DNA from: Oricola sp.
GTDB lineage: Bacteria; Pseudomonadota; Alphaproteobacteria; Rhizobiales; Rhizobiaceae
Assembly: GCF_022763245.1 (NCBI RefSeq)
Contig: NZ_JALEGV010000012.1
Location: forward strand, 124,001 to 188,000
Direction: 5' to 3'
DNA: 64,000 bases
Shown: positions 17,788-28,900 of the stretch, piece by piece
Numbering within the stretch: the first letter of the stretch is position 1
Layout: every line of letters begins with the position of its first letter
Notes under the pieces: generated by a model
The model's database searches: none
The model's input: only the letters and a program-made list of their open reading frames with translations
What the model was told of the DNA's origin: nothing
Made by a program: the position numbers and the translations under genes

Positions 17788-18891
17788 ATGGGTTTCAAAT
17801 GCGGCATCGTCGGCCTGCCCAATGTCGGCAAGTCGACGCTCTTCAACGCGCTGACCAAGACCGCCGCCGCACAGGCCGCGAACTATCCGTTCTGCACCAT
17901 CGAGCCGAACACCGGCGAGGTCGCCGTCCCCGACAGCCGCCTCGACAAGATCGCCAAGGCGGCCGGATCGAAGGAAATCATCCCGACCCGCATCAGCTTC
18001 GTCGACATCGCCGGCCTCGTGCGCGGCGCGTCGAAGGGCGAAGGCCTCGGCAACCAGTTCCTCGCCAACATTCGCGAGGTCGATGCGATCGTGCACGTGC
18101 TGCGCTGCTTCGAGGATGACGACATCACCCATGTCGAGGGCCGCATCGACCCGGTGTCGGATGCCGAAACCGTCGAGACGGAACTGATGCTCGCCGACCT
18201 GGAGAGCCTGGAACGCCGCATCGTCCAGATCCGCAAACGCGCCACCGGCAAGGACAAGGAAGCGACGACCCTTCTGCCCGTGATGGAGCAGGCGCTCGCG
18301 CTGCTGCAGGACTCCAGGCCCGTCCGCCTGATGCTCGACGGCATCGCCGCCGAGGACCTCGCCATCCTGAAGAGCCTCAACCTGCTGACCTCCAAGCCGG
18401 TCCTCTATGTCTGCAACGTCGAGGAGGCCGCTGCGCCGACCGGCAACGCGCATTCGCAAGCCGTCGCCGCGATGGCGGAAAGCCAGGGCGCGCGCACCGT
18501 CGTCATCTCGGCGGCGATCGAATCGGAGATCGCGCAGCTCGACGACGCCGAGGCGCAGGAATATCTCGACACGATGGGTCTCGAGGAACCCGGCCTCGAC
18601 CGGCTGATCCGCGAGGGCTACGGCCTGCTCGACCTGATCACCTTCTTCACCGCCGGACCGAAGGAAACCCGCGCCTGGACCGTGCGCAAGGGCGCCAAGG
18701 CGCCGCAGGCCGCAGGCGTCATCCACACGGACTTCGAAAAGGGCTTCATCCGCGCCCAGACCATCGCCTATGACGACTACGTCACGCTGGGCGGCGAAGT
18801 CCCGGCCAAGGAGGCCGGCAAGGCGCGCGACGAAGGCAAGGAATACGTCGTCCATGACGGCGACGTGCTGCTCTTCAAGTTCAACGTCTGA
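17788..18891 (+). CDS. ychF: Redox-regulated ATPase YchF (Obg family)
   Basis: A 367-residue Obg-like P-loop protein that prefers ATP. N-terminal G1 GIVGLPNVGKST (about 7-18), the YchF-typical NYPFCTIEPN, the G3-like DIAGLVRGASKGEGLGN, a central coiled-coil region (about 135-165) and a C-terminal TGS domain ending in LLFKFNV. YchF associates with ribosomes and is a negative regulator of the oxidative-stress response in E. coli. The ATG at 17788 lies 4 bp after pth and uses AAGGAC inside the pth end, so the two are co-translated. Confidence 0.96.
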   Translation: MGFKCGIVGLPNVGKSTLFNALTKTAAAQAANYPFCTIEPNTGEVAVPDSRLDKIAKAAGSKEIIPTRISFVDIAGLVRGASKGEGLGNQFLANIREVDAIVHVLRCFEDDDITHVEGRIDPVSDAETVETELMLADLESLERRIVQIRKRATGKDKEATTLLPVMEQALALLQDSRPVRLMLDGIAAEDLAILKSLNLLTSKPVLYVCNVEEAAAPTGNAHSQAVAAMAESQGARTVVISAAIESEIAQLDDAEAQEYLDTMGLEEPGLDRLIREGYGLLDLITFFTAGPKETRAWTVRKGAKAPQAAGVIHTDFEKGFIRAQTIAYDDYVTLGGEVPAKEAGKARDEGKEYVVHDGDVLLFKFNV

Positions 18892-18904
18892 TCACGCCTC
18901 GACA

Positions 18905-18926
18905 GCGGGCCGCTTCCGTGGCCCGC
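18905..18926. terminator. GC-rich hairpin between convergent genes
   Basis: GCGGGCC (18905-18911) pairs with GGCCCGC (18920-18926). It sits 14 bp after ychF and before the convergent DUF2892 gene. There is no U-tract, so efficiency as an intrinsic terminator is doubtful. Confidence 0.4.
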
Positions 18927-18968
18927 CGGTCGGATCGTGCAAAGCCTTCCGGCACGTGCTGCAGGCCG

Positions 18969-19178
18969 TCAGCCCTTCTTGCCTTCGGTGTTGATGCCGA
19001 GCAGCGTGTAGGGCGGGCACCAGCGCAGTACGGCCGTCGCCAGCAGCACGAAGCCCACGATCAGGGCGATCCAGCCCAGAACGCCGGTCACGTTGCCCGT
19101 GAAGTAGAGCGCGATCAGAATGACGGCGATGATCGCGCGGATGGCGCGGTCCGTGGTGCCCATATTGTGCTTGAACAT
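18969..19178 (-). CDS. DUF2892 small inner-membrane protein
   Basis: A 69-residue protein with N-terminal MFKHNMGTTDRAIRAIIAV and two transmembrane helices (about 14-31 and 33-50), then a Cys-containing RWCPPYTLLGINT end: the DUF2892 / YgaP membrane-anchor family. In YgaP this module anchors a rhodanese; here it stands alone, as in many alphaproteobacteria. It lies downstream of a Crp/Fnr-type regulator on the same strand, with a strong inverted repeat 16 bp before its start, suggesting it is a target of that regulator. Confidence 0.88.
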   Translation of the reverse strand: MFKHNMGTTDRAIRAIIAVILIALYFTGNVTGVLGWIALIVGFVLLATAVLRWCPPYTLLGINTEGKKG

Positions 19179-19193
19179 GTCAGTATCCTCTCG

Positions 19194-19216
19194 ATGGTTC
19201 TCCCGGTGAGAACCAT
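19194..19216. promoter_or_regulatory. Inverted repeat upstream of the DUF2892 gene
   Basis: ATGGTTCTC - CCGGT - GAGAACCAT, perfect 9-bp arms with a 5-bp spacer, ends 16 bp before the DUF2892 start. A second short repeat, GTGAC-CTT-GTCAC, lies at 19242-19254. Neither matches the classical FNR (TTGAT-N4-ATCAA) or CRP half-sites exactly. Candidate operator, or a hairpin in the transcript. Confidence 0.45.
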
Positions 19217-19267
19217 ACAGCAGAATATCCCGGCGTCTTCAGTGACCTTGTCACCAAATCTTGCAGT

Positions 19268-19930
19268 CTACTGGCCCTCGCCCGCGGCCAGACGCCGAAG
19301 ACCCTCGCCTGCGATGATCTGCACGGCGCCCCGCTCAAGCGAGACGATGCCGCGTCCAGACAACGCTTCCAGCCGCCGCGAGACCACCTCGCGCGCCGAT
19401 CCTATGGCCGCCGCGATCTCGGCATGCGTCGCCCGGACGACACCTTCTTCCCCCGCATTGTCGAGCAGCCACTGCGCCAGCCGCTGCTCCACCTTCACGA
19501 AGGCGACCATCTCCAGGAGATGCGTGATCTCGCCCATGCGCTCGGCGAAGGCGGCGAAGACGAAGCGGCGGAACGCGCCCGATTCGGTGATCAACCGCTC
19601 GAAGGGCGCCGGCGGGACGACCACCGCCACCACATCCGTCTCCGCGATCGCCTCGCCGCTATAGACCTGCGAACCGAGCATGCCGAGCGTCGTCTGCACG
19701 CAGGTATCACCGGGATCGATGGAGTAGAGAAGCAGGTCGCGCCCGGTGCGGCTGTTGAGAAACACGTTGATGCGCCCCGAAAGCGTCAGCACGAAGCCGA
19801 AGGGCGCGTCGCCCGGCCGAAACAGCACGGAGCCTGCCCGGAACAATTGCGGCGTCAGCCCGTCCAGCATCGACCGTGACGTATCGTCGAAGACGGCGTC
19901 ATAGGCCGTGCCGGCGATCCAGGCGCTCAT
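19268..19930 (-). CDS. Crp/Fnr-family transcriptional regulator
   Basis: A 220-residue protein with an N-terminal cyclic-nucleotide-binding-like beta barrel (about 20-135), a long dimerisation helix (about 115-145) and a C-terminal winged helix with recognition-helix region THAEIAAAIGSAREVVSRRLEALSGRGIV. There is no N-terminal cysteine cluster, so it is not an oxygen-sensing [4Fe-4S] FNR; one Cys (CVQTT) lies in the barrel. The start at 19930 has GGAGGA; the frame extends slightly upstream. Paired with the DUF2892 gene downstream. Effector unknown. Confidence 0.88.
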   Translation of the reverse strand: MSAWIAGTAYDAVFDDTSRSMLDGLTPQLFRAGSVLFRPGDAPFGFVLTLSGRINVFLNSRTGRDLLLYSIDPGDTCVQTTLGMLGSQVYSGEAIAETDVVAVVVPPAPFERLITESGAFRRFVFAAFAERMGEITHLLEMVAFVKVEQRLAQWLLDNAGEEGVVRATHAEIAAAIGSAREVVSRRLEALSGRGIVSLERGAVQIIAGEGLRRLAAGEGQ

Positions 19931-19955
19931 CCGGCAATCCTCCCCCGCCACGCAA

Positions 19956-20648
19956 TCATTCGATCAGGATCTGCCGGGCCCGGGAGAAATACTGCCGGCG
20001 CGCCAGAACCCCGATGACGAACACCGTCGTGAACACCAGCGCCGCCGGCCCCAGGAACCAGCCCAGATAGGCCAGCCCGAAGAAGATTGCGCGCATGCCG
20101 GCCGTGAAGTGTCGGCTGGCGACGATGTTCATCTCCGCGGCCCGCAGCGCGGATGCCTTGCGCTCCTCGAACGGGGCGTCCTGCGTGTGGCGGACGCCGC
20201 CGATCAGGATCGAGCAGTAGTTGAACAGCCGATAGGCCCAGCCGAACTTGAAGAAGGCGTAGACGAAGATCGTCGTCAGCCCGAACACCTTCAGTTCGAA
20301 CAGCCCGCGCGGCGCCGGCTCGATGAAGGGGATGTCGCGGAAGATCTGCAGCACCGCGTCGGTCGAGCCGAACAGCGCGAAGCAGCCGCCGATCGCCAGA
20401 ATGCTGGCCGACCCGAAGAAGGCCGAGCCCTGCTGCAGGCCGGTGACGATCGCGGTGTCGATCATCCTCAGATCGCGCTCCACAAGCGTCAGCATCCATT
20501 CGCGCCGCCTAATCGCCATCAGGCCCGACAGGCTCTTGCGGTTGAGCGGAGTGCGATCCACCACCACCTCGAAAGCGAGCCATGCGACGGCGAAGAAGGC
20601 GAGCGCGAGGAGGTCTCTGCCGCCGGCGATGGAAAGGACGGACTCCAT
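19956..20648 (-). CDS. DUF599 membrane protein
   Basis: A 230-residue integral membrane protein of the DUF599 family: N-terminal hydrophobic segment (about 12-30), NRKSLSGLMAIRRREWML, TAIVTGLQQGSAFFGSASILAIGG, FELKVFGLTTIFVYAFFKFGWAYRLFNY and a C-terminal helix pair. Four to five transmembrane segments are visible. No function has been established for DUF599. It lies between apt and the Crp/Fnr gene on the same strand with gaps of 17 and 25 bp, so it may be co-transcribed with both. Confidence 0.87.
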   Translation of the reverse strand: MESVLSIAGGRDLLALAFFAVAWLAFEVVVDRTPLNRKSLSGLMAIRRREWMLTLVERDLRMIDTAIVTGLQQGSAFFGSASILAIGGCFALFGSTDAVLQIFRDIPFIEPAPRGLFELKVFGLTTIFVYAFFKFGWAYRLFNYCSILIGGVRHTQDAPFEERKASALRAAEMNIVASRHFTAGMRAIFFGLAYLGWFLGPAALVFTTVFVIGVLARRQYFSRARQILIE

Positions 20649-20665
20649 GGCTGCCCGCCCCGACC

Positions 20666-21205
20666 CTAGTCGCCTTCGAACTCGATGAGGGTGCGCACCG
20701 GAACGCCGAGCGCCTCGATCTTCTTGCGCCCGCCGAGATCCGGCAGGTCCACGACGAAGCAGGCGGCGACGACTTCGGCGCCCATCTGCTGCAGGAGCTT
20801 GACCGCCCCTTCCGCCGTGCCGCCGGTGGCGATCAGGTCGTCGACGAGGATGACGCGCTCGCCGGTCTTCACCGCGTCCTTGTGCATCTCCATCTCGTCG
20901 ACGCCATATTCCAGGCTGTAGGCGATGCGCACGGTGTCGTAGGGCAGCTTGCCCTTCTTGCGGATCGGCACGAAGCCGGCCGACAGCTGGTGCGACATCG
21001 CACCGCCGAGGATGAAGCCGCGCGCTTCCACGCCGGCGATCTTGTCGATCTTGGTGCCGGCATAGGGATGCACGAGTTCGTCCACCGAGCGGCGGAACGC
21101 GCGCGCGTCACCCAGAAGCGTGGTGATGTCGCGGAACATGATCCCCGGCTTCGGATAGTCCGGAATCGTGCGGATCGCCGCTTCGAGATTGTCGCGCAAG
21201 CTCAT
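20666..21205 (-). CDS. apt: Adenine phosphoribosyltransferase
   Basis: The 179-residue enzyme converts adenine and PRPP to AMP in purine salvage. Typical family segments: [22 protein letters not shown] at the N-terminus, [18 protein letters not shown], and the PRPP-binding loop [14 protein letters not shown] followed by a C-terminal ending LIEFEGD. The start is at 21205; an upstream in-frame extension to 21244 lacks homology. It follows petC on the same strand but a strong terminator lies between, so it should have its own promoter. Confidence 0.95.
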   Translation of the reverse strand: MSLRDNLEAAIRTIPDYPKPGIMFRDITTLLGDARAFRRSVDELVHPYAGTKIDKIAGVEARGFILGGAMSHQLSAGFVPIRKKGKLPYDTVRIAYSLEYGVDEMEMHKDAVKTGERVILVDDLIATGGTAEGAVKLLQQMGAEVVAACFVVDLPDLGGRKKIEALGVPVRTLIEFEGD

Positions 21206-21256
21206 GGTTTGCCCCTTCTGCCCTGCCGGGTTTTGCCGGATCATGTCCTGATCGTT

Positions 21257-21287
21257 CCCAAAAGAAAAGGGCGCAAGAGCGCCCTTT
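21257..21287 (-). terminator. Terminator of the petABC operon
   Basis: AAAGGGCGC (21266-21274) and GCGCCCTTT (21279-21287) form a perfect 9-bp stem around an AAGA loop; on the minus strand the stem is followed by TTTTCTTTTG. It lies 23 bp after the petC stop. Confidence 0.9.
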
Positions 21288-21310
21288 CCGAAGCCTTGAT
21301 TGTAAGGAGG

Positions 21311-22165
21311 TCAGTGCGCGACGCGCGACCAGACCTGCCTCTTGGCGATGTAGAGGAATGCGGCGAAGACGATCAGGAAGATCATCACCCGGAACCCCAT
21401 TTCCTTGCGCTCGACGAGGTGCGGCTCGGCGGCCCACATCAGGAATGCGGCGATGTCGCGCGCTTCCTGATCGAGCGTGGCGACGGTGCCGTCGTCATAC
21501 TCGACGTCCTCGCCATAGAGCGGCTGCGCCATGGCCAGAGCCGTGCCCGCGTTGAAATACGGGTTGTAGTGCAGGTCGCCCGGCACCTCGACATGCGCCG
21601 GCGGCTCTTCGCCATACCCGGTCAGCAGCGAGTAGATGTAGTCCGGCCCGGCCTCGTTGTACTGGGTGAAGACGTCGAAGATGAAGCGCGGGAAGCCGCG
21701 CTCCACCGCCCGCGCCTTGGCGATCAGCGAGAAGTCCGGCGGCAGCGCGCCGTTGTTGACCATCTTGGCTTCCGCGTCATTGGCGTAGGGTCCGGGGAAG
21801 TGGTCGGTCGGCAGGGCCGCCCGGGTGAACATCTCACCGTCCTCGTTCGGGCCGTCCTCGACCTCGTACTGGGCGGCGAAGGACTTCACCTGCTCTTCGG
21901 AGTAGCCGAGGTCTTCCAGGGTGCGGAAGGCCACGCGCTTCATCGAGTGGCAGCTCGAGCAGACATTGGCGTAGATCTTCAGGCCCCGCTGCAGCTGCGC
22001 CTTGTCATAGGTGCCGAACGGGCCGGCAAAGCTCCAGCTCTGCTCATGCGGATGTTCAAGAGGATAATGGACCGTGCCCCCTTCTTCCTCCGCCGCTTGC
22101 GCGCCGGGCAGGACGAGCGTCATGGCAAGGGCCGCGGCGCCGATCGTGGCAATGATGTGTTTCAT
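21311..22165 (-). CDS. petC: Cytochrome c1 of the bc1 complex
   Basis: A 284-residue protein exported by a signal peptide (about 1-24, cleaved after AQA). Haem c is attached at C69-x-x-C72-H73 (NVCSSCHS) and the sixth ligand is M212 in ALAMAQPLY. A single C-terminal transmembrane helix (about 258-275) anchors it. It passes electrons from the Rieske centre to cytochrome c. Here it is a separate gene, unlike Bradyrhizobium-type organisms in which cytochromes b and c1 are a fused polyprotein. It lies 32 bp after petB. Confidence 0.97.
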   Translation of the reverse strand: MKHIIATIGAAALAMTLVLPGAQAAEEEGGTVHYPLEHPHEQSWSFAGPFGTYDKAQLQRGLKIYANVCSSCHSMKRVAFRTLEDLGYSEEQVKSFAAQYEVEDGPNEDGEMFTRAALPTDHFPGPYANDAEAKMVNNGALPPDFSLIAKARAVERGFPRFIFDVFTQYNEAGPDYIYSLLTGYGEEPPAHVEVPGDLHYNPYFNAGTALAMAQPLYGEDVEYDDGTVATLDQEARDIAAFLMWAAEPHLVERKEMGFRVMIFLIVFAAFLYIAKRQVWSRVAH

Positions 22166-22197
22166 TGTTTCGTTCCCGTATGTTTGCGCCCGACGGC

Positions 22198-23481
22198 TCA
22201 GTCCTTGGCTTCCGACGATGCAGAGGCGCGATTGCGCTCGAGCACCGCTTCCGTGATGGAATTCGGCAACCGGCGCGGCGTCTCGATCAGTCCGAGAAGC
22301 GGCAGGATGATGATGAAGAAGCCGAAGTAGTAGGCGGTCGCAATCTGCGCCAGCGTCGTGTAGACGCCTTCCGCCGGCTTCGAGCCCAGCCATCCGAGCA
22401 GGATCGCGTTGGCGACGAAGATCCAGAAGAACAGCTTGTACCAGGGCCGGTAGACCGCCGAGCGGACCTTCGACGTGTCGAGCCACGGCATCACGAACAG
22501 CACGGCGATCGAGCCGAACATGGCGAGCACGCCGCCCAGCTTGGAGTCGATCGGGCCGATGTCGAAGGTGATGGCGCGCAGGATCGCGTAGAACGGCAGG
22601 TAGTACCATTCGGGCACGATGTGGGCCGGCGTCACCAGCGGGTTGGCTTCGATATAGTTGTCCGGGTGGCCGAGGAAGTTCGGCATGTAGAAGACGAAGT
22701 AGGCGAACACGACGAAGAAAACCATCATCGCGAAGGCGTCCTTGATCGTCGCGTAGGGGGTGAAAGCGACGGTGTCGGTCTTCGACTTCACTTCGATCCC
22801 GGTCGGGTTCGTCTGGCCGGTCACGTGCAGCGCCCACACATGCAGGACGACGACGCCGGCGATCATGAAGGGCAGCAGGTAGTGCAGCGAGAAGAAGCGG
22901 TTGAGCGTCGGGTTGTCGACCGCGAAGCCGCCGAGCAGAAGCTGCTGGATCGGCTCGCCGACTACCGGGAAGGCGGTGAAGAAGCCGGTGATCACGGTCG
23001 CGCCCCAGAAGGACATCTGACCCCAGGGCAGAACGTAGCCCATGAAGCCCGTCGCCATCATCAGCAGATAGATGATGCAGCCCAGGATCCACAGCAGTTC
23101 GCGCGGCGCCTTGTAGGAGCCGTAATACATGCCGCGGAAGATGTGCAGGTAGACGGCGATGAAGAAGAACGACGCGCCGTTGGCGTGCATGTAGCGGATC
23201 AGCCAGCCGGAGTTGACGTCGCGCATGATGTGCTCGACGCTCGAGAAGGCGAGGCCCGTCGAGGCGGCGTAGTGCATCGCGAGCACGACGCCGGTCAGGA
23301 TCTGCGCGACCAGCATCAGCGAAAGGATGCCGCCGAAGGTGTAGGCGTAGTTCAGGTTGCGCGGAACCGGATAGGCGACGAAGGAATCATACATCAGCCG
23401 CGGCAGGGGCATGCGCGCGTCGATCCACTTTTCGATTCCGGTGTTCGGCGTGTAGGTGCCGTGATGTTCGAGCTGGCTCAT
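22198..23481 (-). CDS. petB: Cytochrome b of the bc1 complex
   Basis: The 427-residue inner-membrane protein carries both b haems: ligands H99/H113 and H200/H214, with the expected spacing of 14. The quinol-oxidation (Qo) site PEWY motif is at 290-293 ([14 protein letters not shown]). Eight transmembrane helices are expected and visible as hydrophobic blocks. It begins 1 bp after petA, with its ribosome site (GCAGGAGCC) inside the petA end, so synthesis is coupled. Confidence 0.98.
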   Translation of the reverse strand: MSQLEHHGTYTPNTGIEKWIDARMPLPRLMYDSFVAYPVPRNLNYAYTFGGILSLMLVAQILTGVVLAMHYAASTGLAFSSVEHIMRDVNSGWLIRYMHANGASFFFIAVYLHIFRGMYYGSYKAPRELLWILGCIIYLLMMATGFMGYVLPWGQMSFWGATVITGFFTAFPVVGEPIQQLLLGGFAVDNPTLNRFFSLHYLLPFMIAGVVVLHVWALHVTGQTNPTGIEVKSKTDTVAFTPYATIKDAFAMMVFFVVFAYFVFYMPNFLGHPDNYIEANPLVTPAHIVPEWYYLPFYAILRAITFDIGPIDSKLGGVLAMFGSIAVLFVMPWLDTSKVRSAVYRPWYKLFFWIFVANAILLGWLGSKPAEGVYTTLAQIATAYYFGFFIIILPLLGLIETPRRLPNSITEAVLERNRASASSEAKD

Positions 23482-23482
23482 C

Positions 23483-24043
23483 TTAGGCTCCTGCGGTGTC
23501 CGTGCCGATCACAAGGGTGGTGTCGCTCGCGAACACATGCGGCGGGCTCGGCAGATTGATGGCGGCCGGTCCGCGCAGAATGCGGCCGGTCATGTCGAAC
23601 ACCGAACCGTGGCAGGGGCAGGCCCAGCCTTCCGGCGCGTTCTCGACGGTCTTGGGGATGCAGCCCAGATGCGTGCAGTTGGCGGACACGACGATCCAGC
23701 CGGAATCGGCGCCTTCGACCTCGTCGATGCGCTCGTCGGCCGGCTGCCAGTCCTTCATGTCGCCCGCGGTCAGGGCGCCTGCGGCGGTGACTTCCTCTTC
23801 CGTCAGGCGGCGCACGAAATAGGGCTTTCCGCGCCACGTGACGGTGATCACCTGGCCCGGTTCCACGGCGGAAATGTCGATTTCGACCGGCAGGCCGGCG
23901 GCGCGGGTCACCGCATCCGGGCGCATCTGGTCGATGAACGGCCAAGCCAGACCGGCGGCGCCGACGACGGCCATCATTCCGGTGGCGACCATAATGAAGT
24001 CGCGGCGCGTCGGCTCATCGGAAGTCATTGTTTCTTCGCTCAC
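23483..24043 (-). CDS. petA: Ubiquinol-cytochrome c reductase iron-sulfur (Rieske) subunit
   Basis: A Rieske protein with a Tat-type signal anchor ([20 protein letters not shown]) that stays as the membrane helix. [2Fe-2S] ligands are in CTHLGC (C123, H125) and CPCHG (C142, H145), numbered from the GTG start. I prefer the GTG at 24043, which has AAAGGA 8 nt upstream and gives the normal N-terminal length (186 residues); an ATG five codons later (24028) has a weaker ribosome site. It is the first gene of petABC. The upstream 170 bp holds a short GTCAC-T-GTGAC inverted repeat (24066-24076). Confidence 0.95.
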   Translation of the reverse strand: MSEETMTSDEPTRRDFIMVATGMMAVVGAAGLAWPFIDQMRPDAVTRAAGLPVEIDISAVEPGQVITVTWRGKPYFVRRLTEEEVTAAGALTAGDMKDWQPADERIDEVEGADSGWIVVSANCTHLGCIPKTVENAPEGWACPCHGSVFDMTGRILRGPAAINLPSPPHVFASDTTLVIGTDTAGA

Positions 24044-24220
24044 AGGAGCAATCCTTTCAGGTACAGTCACTGTGACGGCAGCCAGTCCGGACAAGCGCAC
24101 CCCACGCCCGCGTCCGCAGCCGCGTCCCCGCGATCCCTTATGTCGGATGCAGGCACTTGTCCAGCCTCGACCATGGGATGACGGCAACATGTCGCGCGGG
24201 ATTGTCGTGGAAAAGCAGGC

Positions 24221-26127
<1,907 letters not shown>

Positions 26128-26131
<4 letters not shown>

Positions 26132-27975
26132 TCCGCTGCGACCGCCTCCCCTGCATCGATGAAGCCGCCCGACTGGCGCGCCCAGAGCTGCGCGTAGAGC
26201 CCGTCGGACGAGCTGAGCGTCTCATGCGTGCCTTCCTCGACGATGGCGCCCTTGTCGAGCACCACCAGCCGGTCGAGACTGGAGATCGTGGACAGGCGGT
26301 GCGCGATGGCGATCACGGTCTTTCCTTCCATCAGGGCGTTGAGGTTGTCCTGGATCGCCGCCTCGACTTCCGAATCGAGCGCCGACGTCGCCTCGTCGAG
26401 CACGAGGATCGGCGCATTCTTCAGGAAGACGCGCGCGATCGCAATGCGCTGCCGCTGCCCGCCGGACAGCTTCACGCCGCGCTCGCCGACATGGGCGTCA
26501 TAGCCGGTGCGCCCCTGCGGATCGACCAGGTCGAGGATGTAGTCATGCGCGTTGGCCCGCTTCGCCGCCGCCACGACCTCCGCGTCGGTCGCGTCCGGCA
26601 TGCCGTAGGCGATGTTGTCGCGCACGGAGCGGTGCAGCAGCGACGTGTCCTGGGTGACGACGCCGATCTGCGAGCGCAGCGAATCCTGTGTCACGCCGGC
26701 GATGTCCTGGCCGTCGACCAGGATCCGCCCGCCTTCGAGGTCGTAGAGCCGCAGGAGCAGGTTCATGAGCGTCGACTTGCCGGCGCCCGACCGGCCGACA
26801 AGGCCGACCTTCTCGCCGGGCTGCACCGTCAGGCTCAGATCCTCGATCACGCCGCCCTCCTTGCCGTAGTGGAAGCGGATGGCCTCGAAATCGATGCGGC
26901 CCTTGTCGACCGACAGCGACTTGGCGCCGGGCGCGTCCTGCACGGCGCGCGCCCTGGAGAGCATCCCCATGCCGTCCTCGGCCATGCCGAGATTCTCGAA
27001 CACGCTGGCCATTTCCCACATCACCCAGTGCGACATGCCTTCCAGGCGGAACACCACGCCGACGGCGACCGCGATGGCGCCCACCGAGGCCGCGCCGCCC
27101 GCCCACGACCAGATGCCGAGGCCCGCGACCGAGAACAGCAGCAGGATGTTGCTGATGTCGAGCAGCATGTTGAGGCTCGACGCCAGCCGCATCTGCGGAT
27201 GCACCGTGTCGAGGAACTCGTCCATCGCGTCGCGCGCATAGGCTTCCTCGCGCCTGGAATGGGCGAAGAGCTTCACGGTCATGATGTTGGTGTAGCTGTC
27301 CACCACCCGGCCGGTCATCGTCGACCGCGCGTTCGACTGGATTTCCGAGATCCGCCGCATCCGCGGCAGGAAATTGCGCAGCAGCAGCACGTAGACGCAC
27401 AGCCAGGCGATGAAGGGCAGCATCATCCACAGGTCGAGCGTCGCCACCAGCACCAGCGCACCGGCGAAATAGACGACCACATAGACCAGCACGTCGAGGA
27501 TCTTCGTCACCGTCTCGCGCACGCCAAGCGCGGTCTGCATCATCTTGGTGGCGACGCGCCCGGCGAACTCGTCCTGGTAGAAGGAGAAGCTCTGGCCGAG
27601 CAGGTAGCGGTGCGCCTTCCAGCGGATCAGCATCGGGTAGTTGCCGAAGACGGTCTGGTGCATCAGCAGCGTATGCAGCGCCGAGCAGACGGGAAGCGCG
27701 ACCAGCAGCACGAAGGCCATCCAGAACAGCCGCCACCCCTCCGTCGCCAGAAAGGTGGACGGGTCCGCGCCCGCCAGCCAGTCGACGATGTTGCCGAGGA
27801 AACTGAACAGCAGCACCTGGAAGATGGAGATCGCCGCCGTCAGCACGGAGATCAACGCCAGCCAGGGCCAGATGTCCTTCGTGTAGTGCCAGCAAAAGGC
27901 GACGAGCGTCGACGGCGGCTGGGCCGGCGTCTCGGCGGGAAAGGGATCGATGCGATTTTCAAACCACGAGAACAT
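26128..27975 (-). CDS. ABC exporter half-transporter (first of a pair)
   Basis: A 615-residue ABC exporter with six transmembrane helices (about 35-320) and an ATPase domain: Walker A GRSGAGKST, signature LSGGQRQR, Walker B LVLDEATSALD, H-loop AHRLS. Catalytic glutamate follows Walker B in both partners, so neither ATP site looks degenerate by these motifs. The ATG at 27975 has AAGAGG six nt upstream; a TTG seven codons earlier is also in frame. The gene is preceded by an unusually long (about 450 bp) intergenic region with small ORFs and palindromes. It overlaps the partner gene by 4 bp. Confidence 0.93.
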
Positions 27976-28432
27976 GGCGAACCTCTTGGGGGTCAATATG
28001 GTGTCCGATCGCGGATCGGCCAGAAGACGGGGCGGAAGCGGCGTCTGCGCGGATCAGGCCCGCGCCGGACGCGTCCGGTTTTGAAAGCGGCGCGCAAGAC
28101 GGCGCGCGAATGAAGAATTCAAGGCAATGGAACATGACCGTAATCCGTCCTGGTTGAACCAAAACGCGGTCACGACAAAATGCGACGAATGCTGTCCTTG
28201 AACCGCTGGTTGGCTAGCTGCGCGATGCGCCGGCTGGAAGTGGCGCCATGAGGACGCCCCAGGGGAGCACGACGCGCAAACGCATGATGATTGTGTCCAT
28301 CGGTCGCCTCCTGAATTGCGGTTGACGCCGGCTTCATATACCGACCGGGCGTCCGCAGCTAGTGCGGATCGGCAACACTTGCCGGCAAGGCCGCCCTCTC
28401 CTGTCAGATGCTGACGCCCGGATCCGGTGACG
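27976..28432 (-). promoter_or_regulatory. Long structured leader region of the ABC exporter operon
   Basis: About 450 bp with no conventional gene. On the minus strand it holds a 28-codon ORF with a perfect AGGAGG site (28214-28300), a 58-codon ORF (start 28135, AGGACGGA upstream) that ends inside the ABC gene at 27959, and two palindromes near the transporter start: CCGATC-GCG-GATCGG (28005-28019) and CCGGACGCGTCCGG (28065-28078). This looks like a regulated 5' leader. The ~130 bp nearest trmL also contains its promoter. Confidence 0.4.
28214..28300 (-). CDS. Candidate 28-residue leader peptide or small membrane protein
   Basis: An ORF beginning MDTIIMRLRVVLPWGVLM, hydrophobic with an Arg pair, ending GASRS. 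Its ATG is preceded by a perfect AGGAGG at 6-nt spacing, the best ribosome site in this region. A TATATG box lies about 30 nt further upstream. It is 240 bp before the ABC exporter start. No homologue is recognised. Either a translated leader that controls the exporter operon or a free-standing small membrane peptide. Confidence 0.35.
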   Translation of the reverse strand: MDTIIMRLRVVLPWGVLMAPLPAGASRS

Positions 28433-28897
28433 ATGACGCTGCAAATCGCCCTTTTTCAGCCCGACATTCCCGGCAACACCGGGTCGATCCTGCGGCTGGC
28501 CGCCTGTCTCGGCGCGACGGTGCATGTGATCGAGCCGGCCGGCTTCGACATGTCCGACCGTGCGCTGAAGCGCGCCGGCATGGACTATGTCGAGATGGCC
28601 GCACTCACCCGCCACCTCAACTGGGACGCCTTCGAAGCATGGCGCAACGCCGAGGCCCGCCGCCTCGTCCTGCTGACGACGAAAGCCGAAACGCCCTACA
28701 CGGCGCATCACTTCCGGCGCGACGACGTCCTGCTCTTCGGCCGCGAGAGCGCCGGCGCGCCCGACCACGTCCACGACGCCGCCGACGCGCGCCTGACCAT
28801 CCCCATGGCCAAAGGCGCGCGCAGCCTCAACCTCGCCCTGTCCGCGGCCATGGTCGCCGGCGAAGCGATGCGTCAGACGGGGTGGGCCGCCCCCTGA
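28433..28897 (+). CDS. trmL: tRNA (cytidine(34)-2'-O)-methyltransferase
   Basis: A 154-residue SPOUT (trefoil-knot) methyltransferase that 2'-O-methylates the wobble base of certain leucine tRNAs. Motifs: LFQPDIPGNTGSILRLAACLGA at the N-terminus, a central LLFGRESAGAPDHVH (GRES-G), and the C-terminal IPMAKGARSLNLALSAAMVAGEA with the SLNL signature. Length fits TrmL. A GTG two codons earlier (28427) is possible. It is free-standing and convergent with the membrane protein gene at 28901. Confidence 0.93.
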   Translation: MTLQIALFQPDIPGNTGSILRLAACLGATVHVIEPAGFDMSDRALKRAGMDYVEMAALTRHLNWDAFEAWRNAEARRLVLLTTKAETPYTAHHFRRDDVLLFGRESAGAPDHVHDAADARLTIPMAKGARSLNLALSAAMVAGEAMRQTGWAAP

Positions 28898-28900
28898 CGA

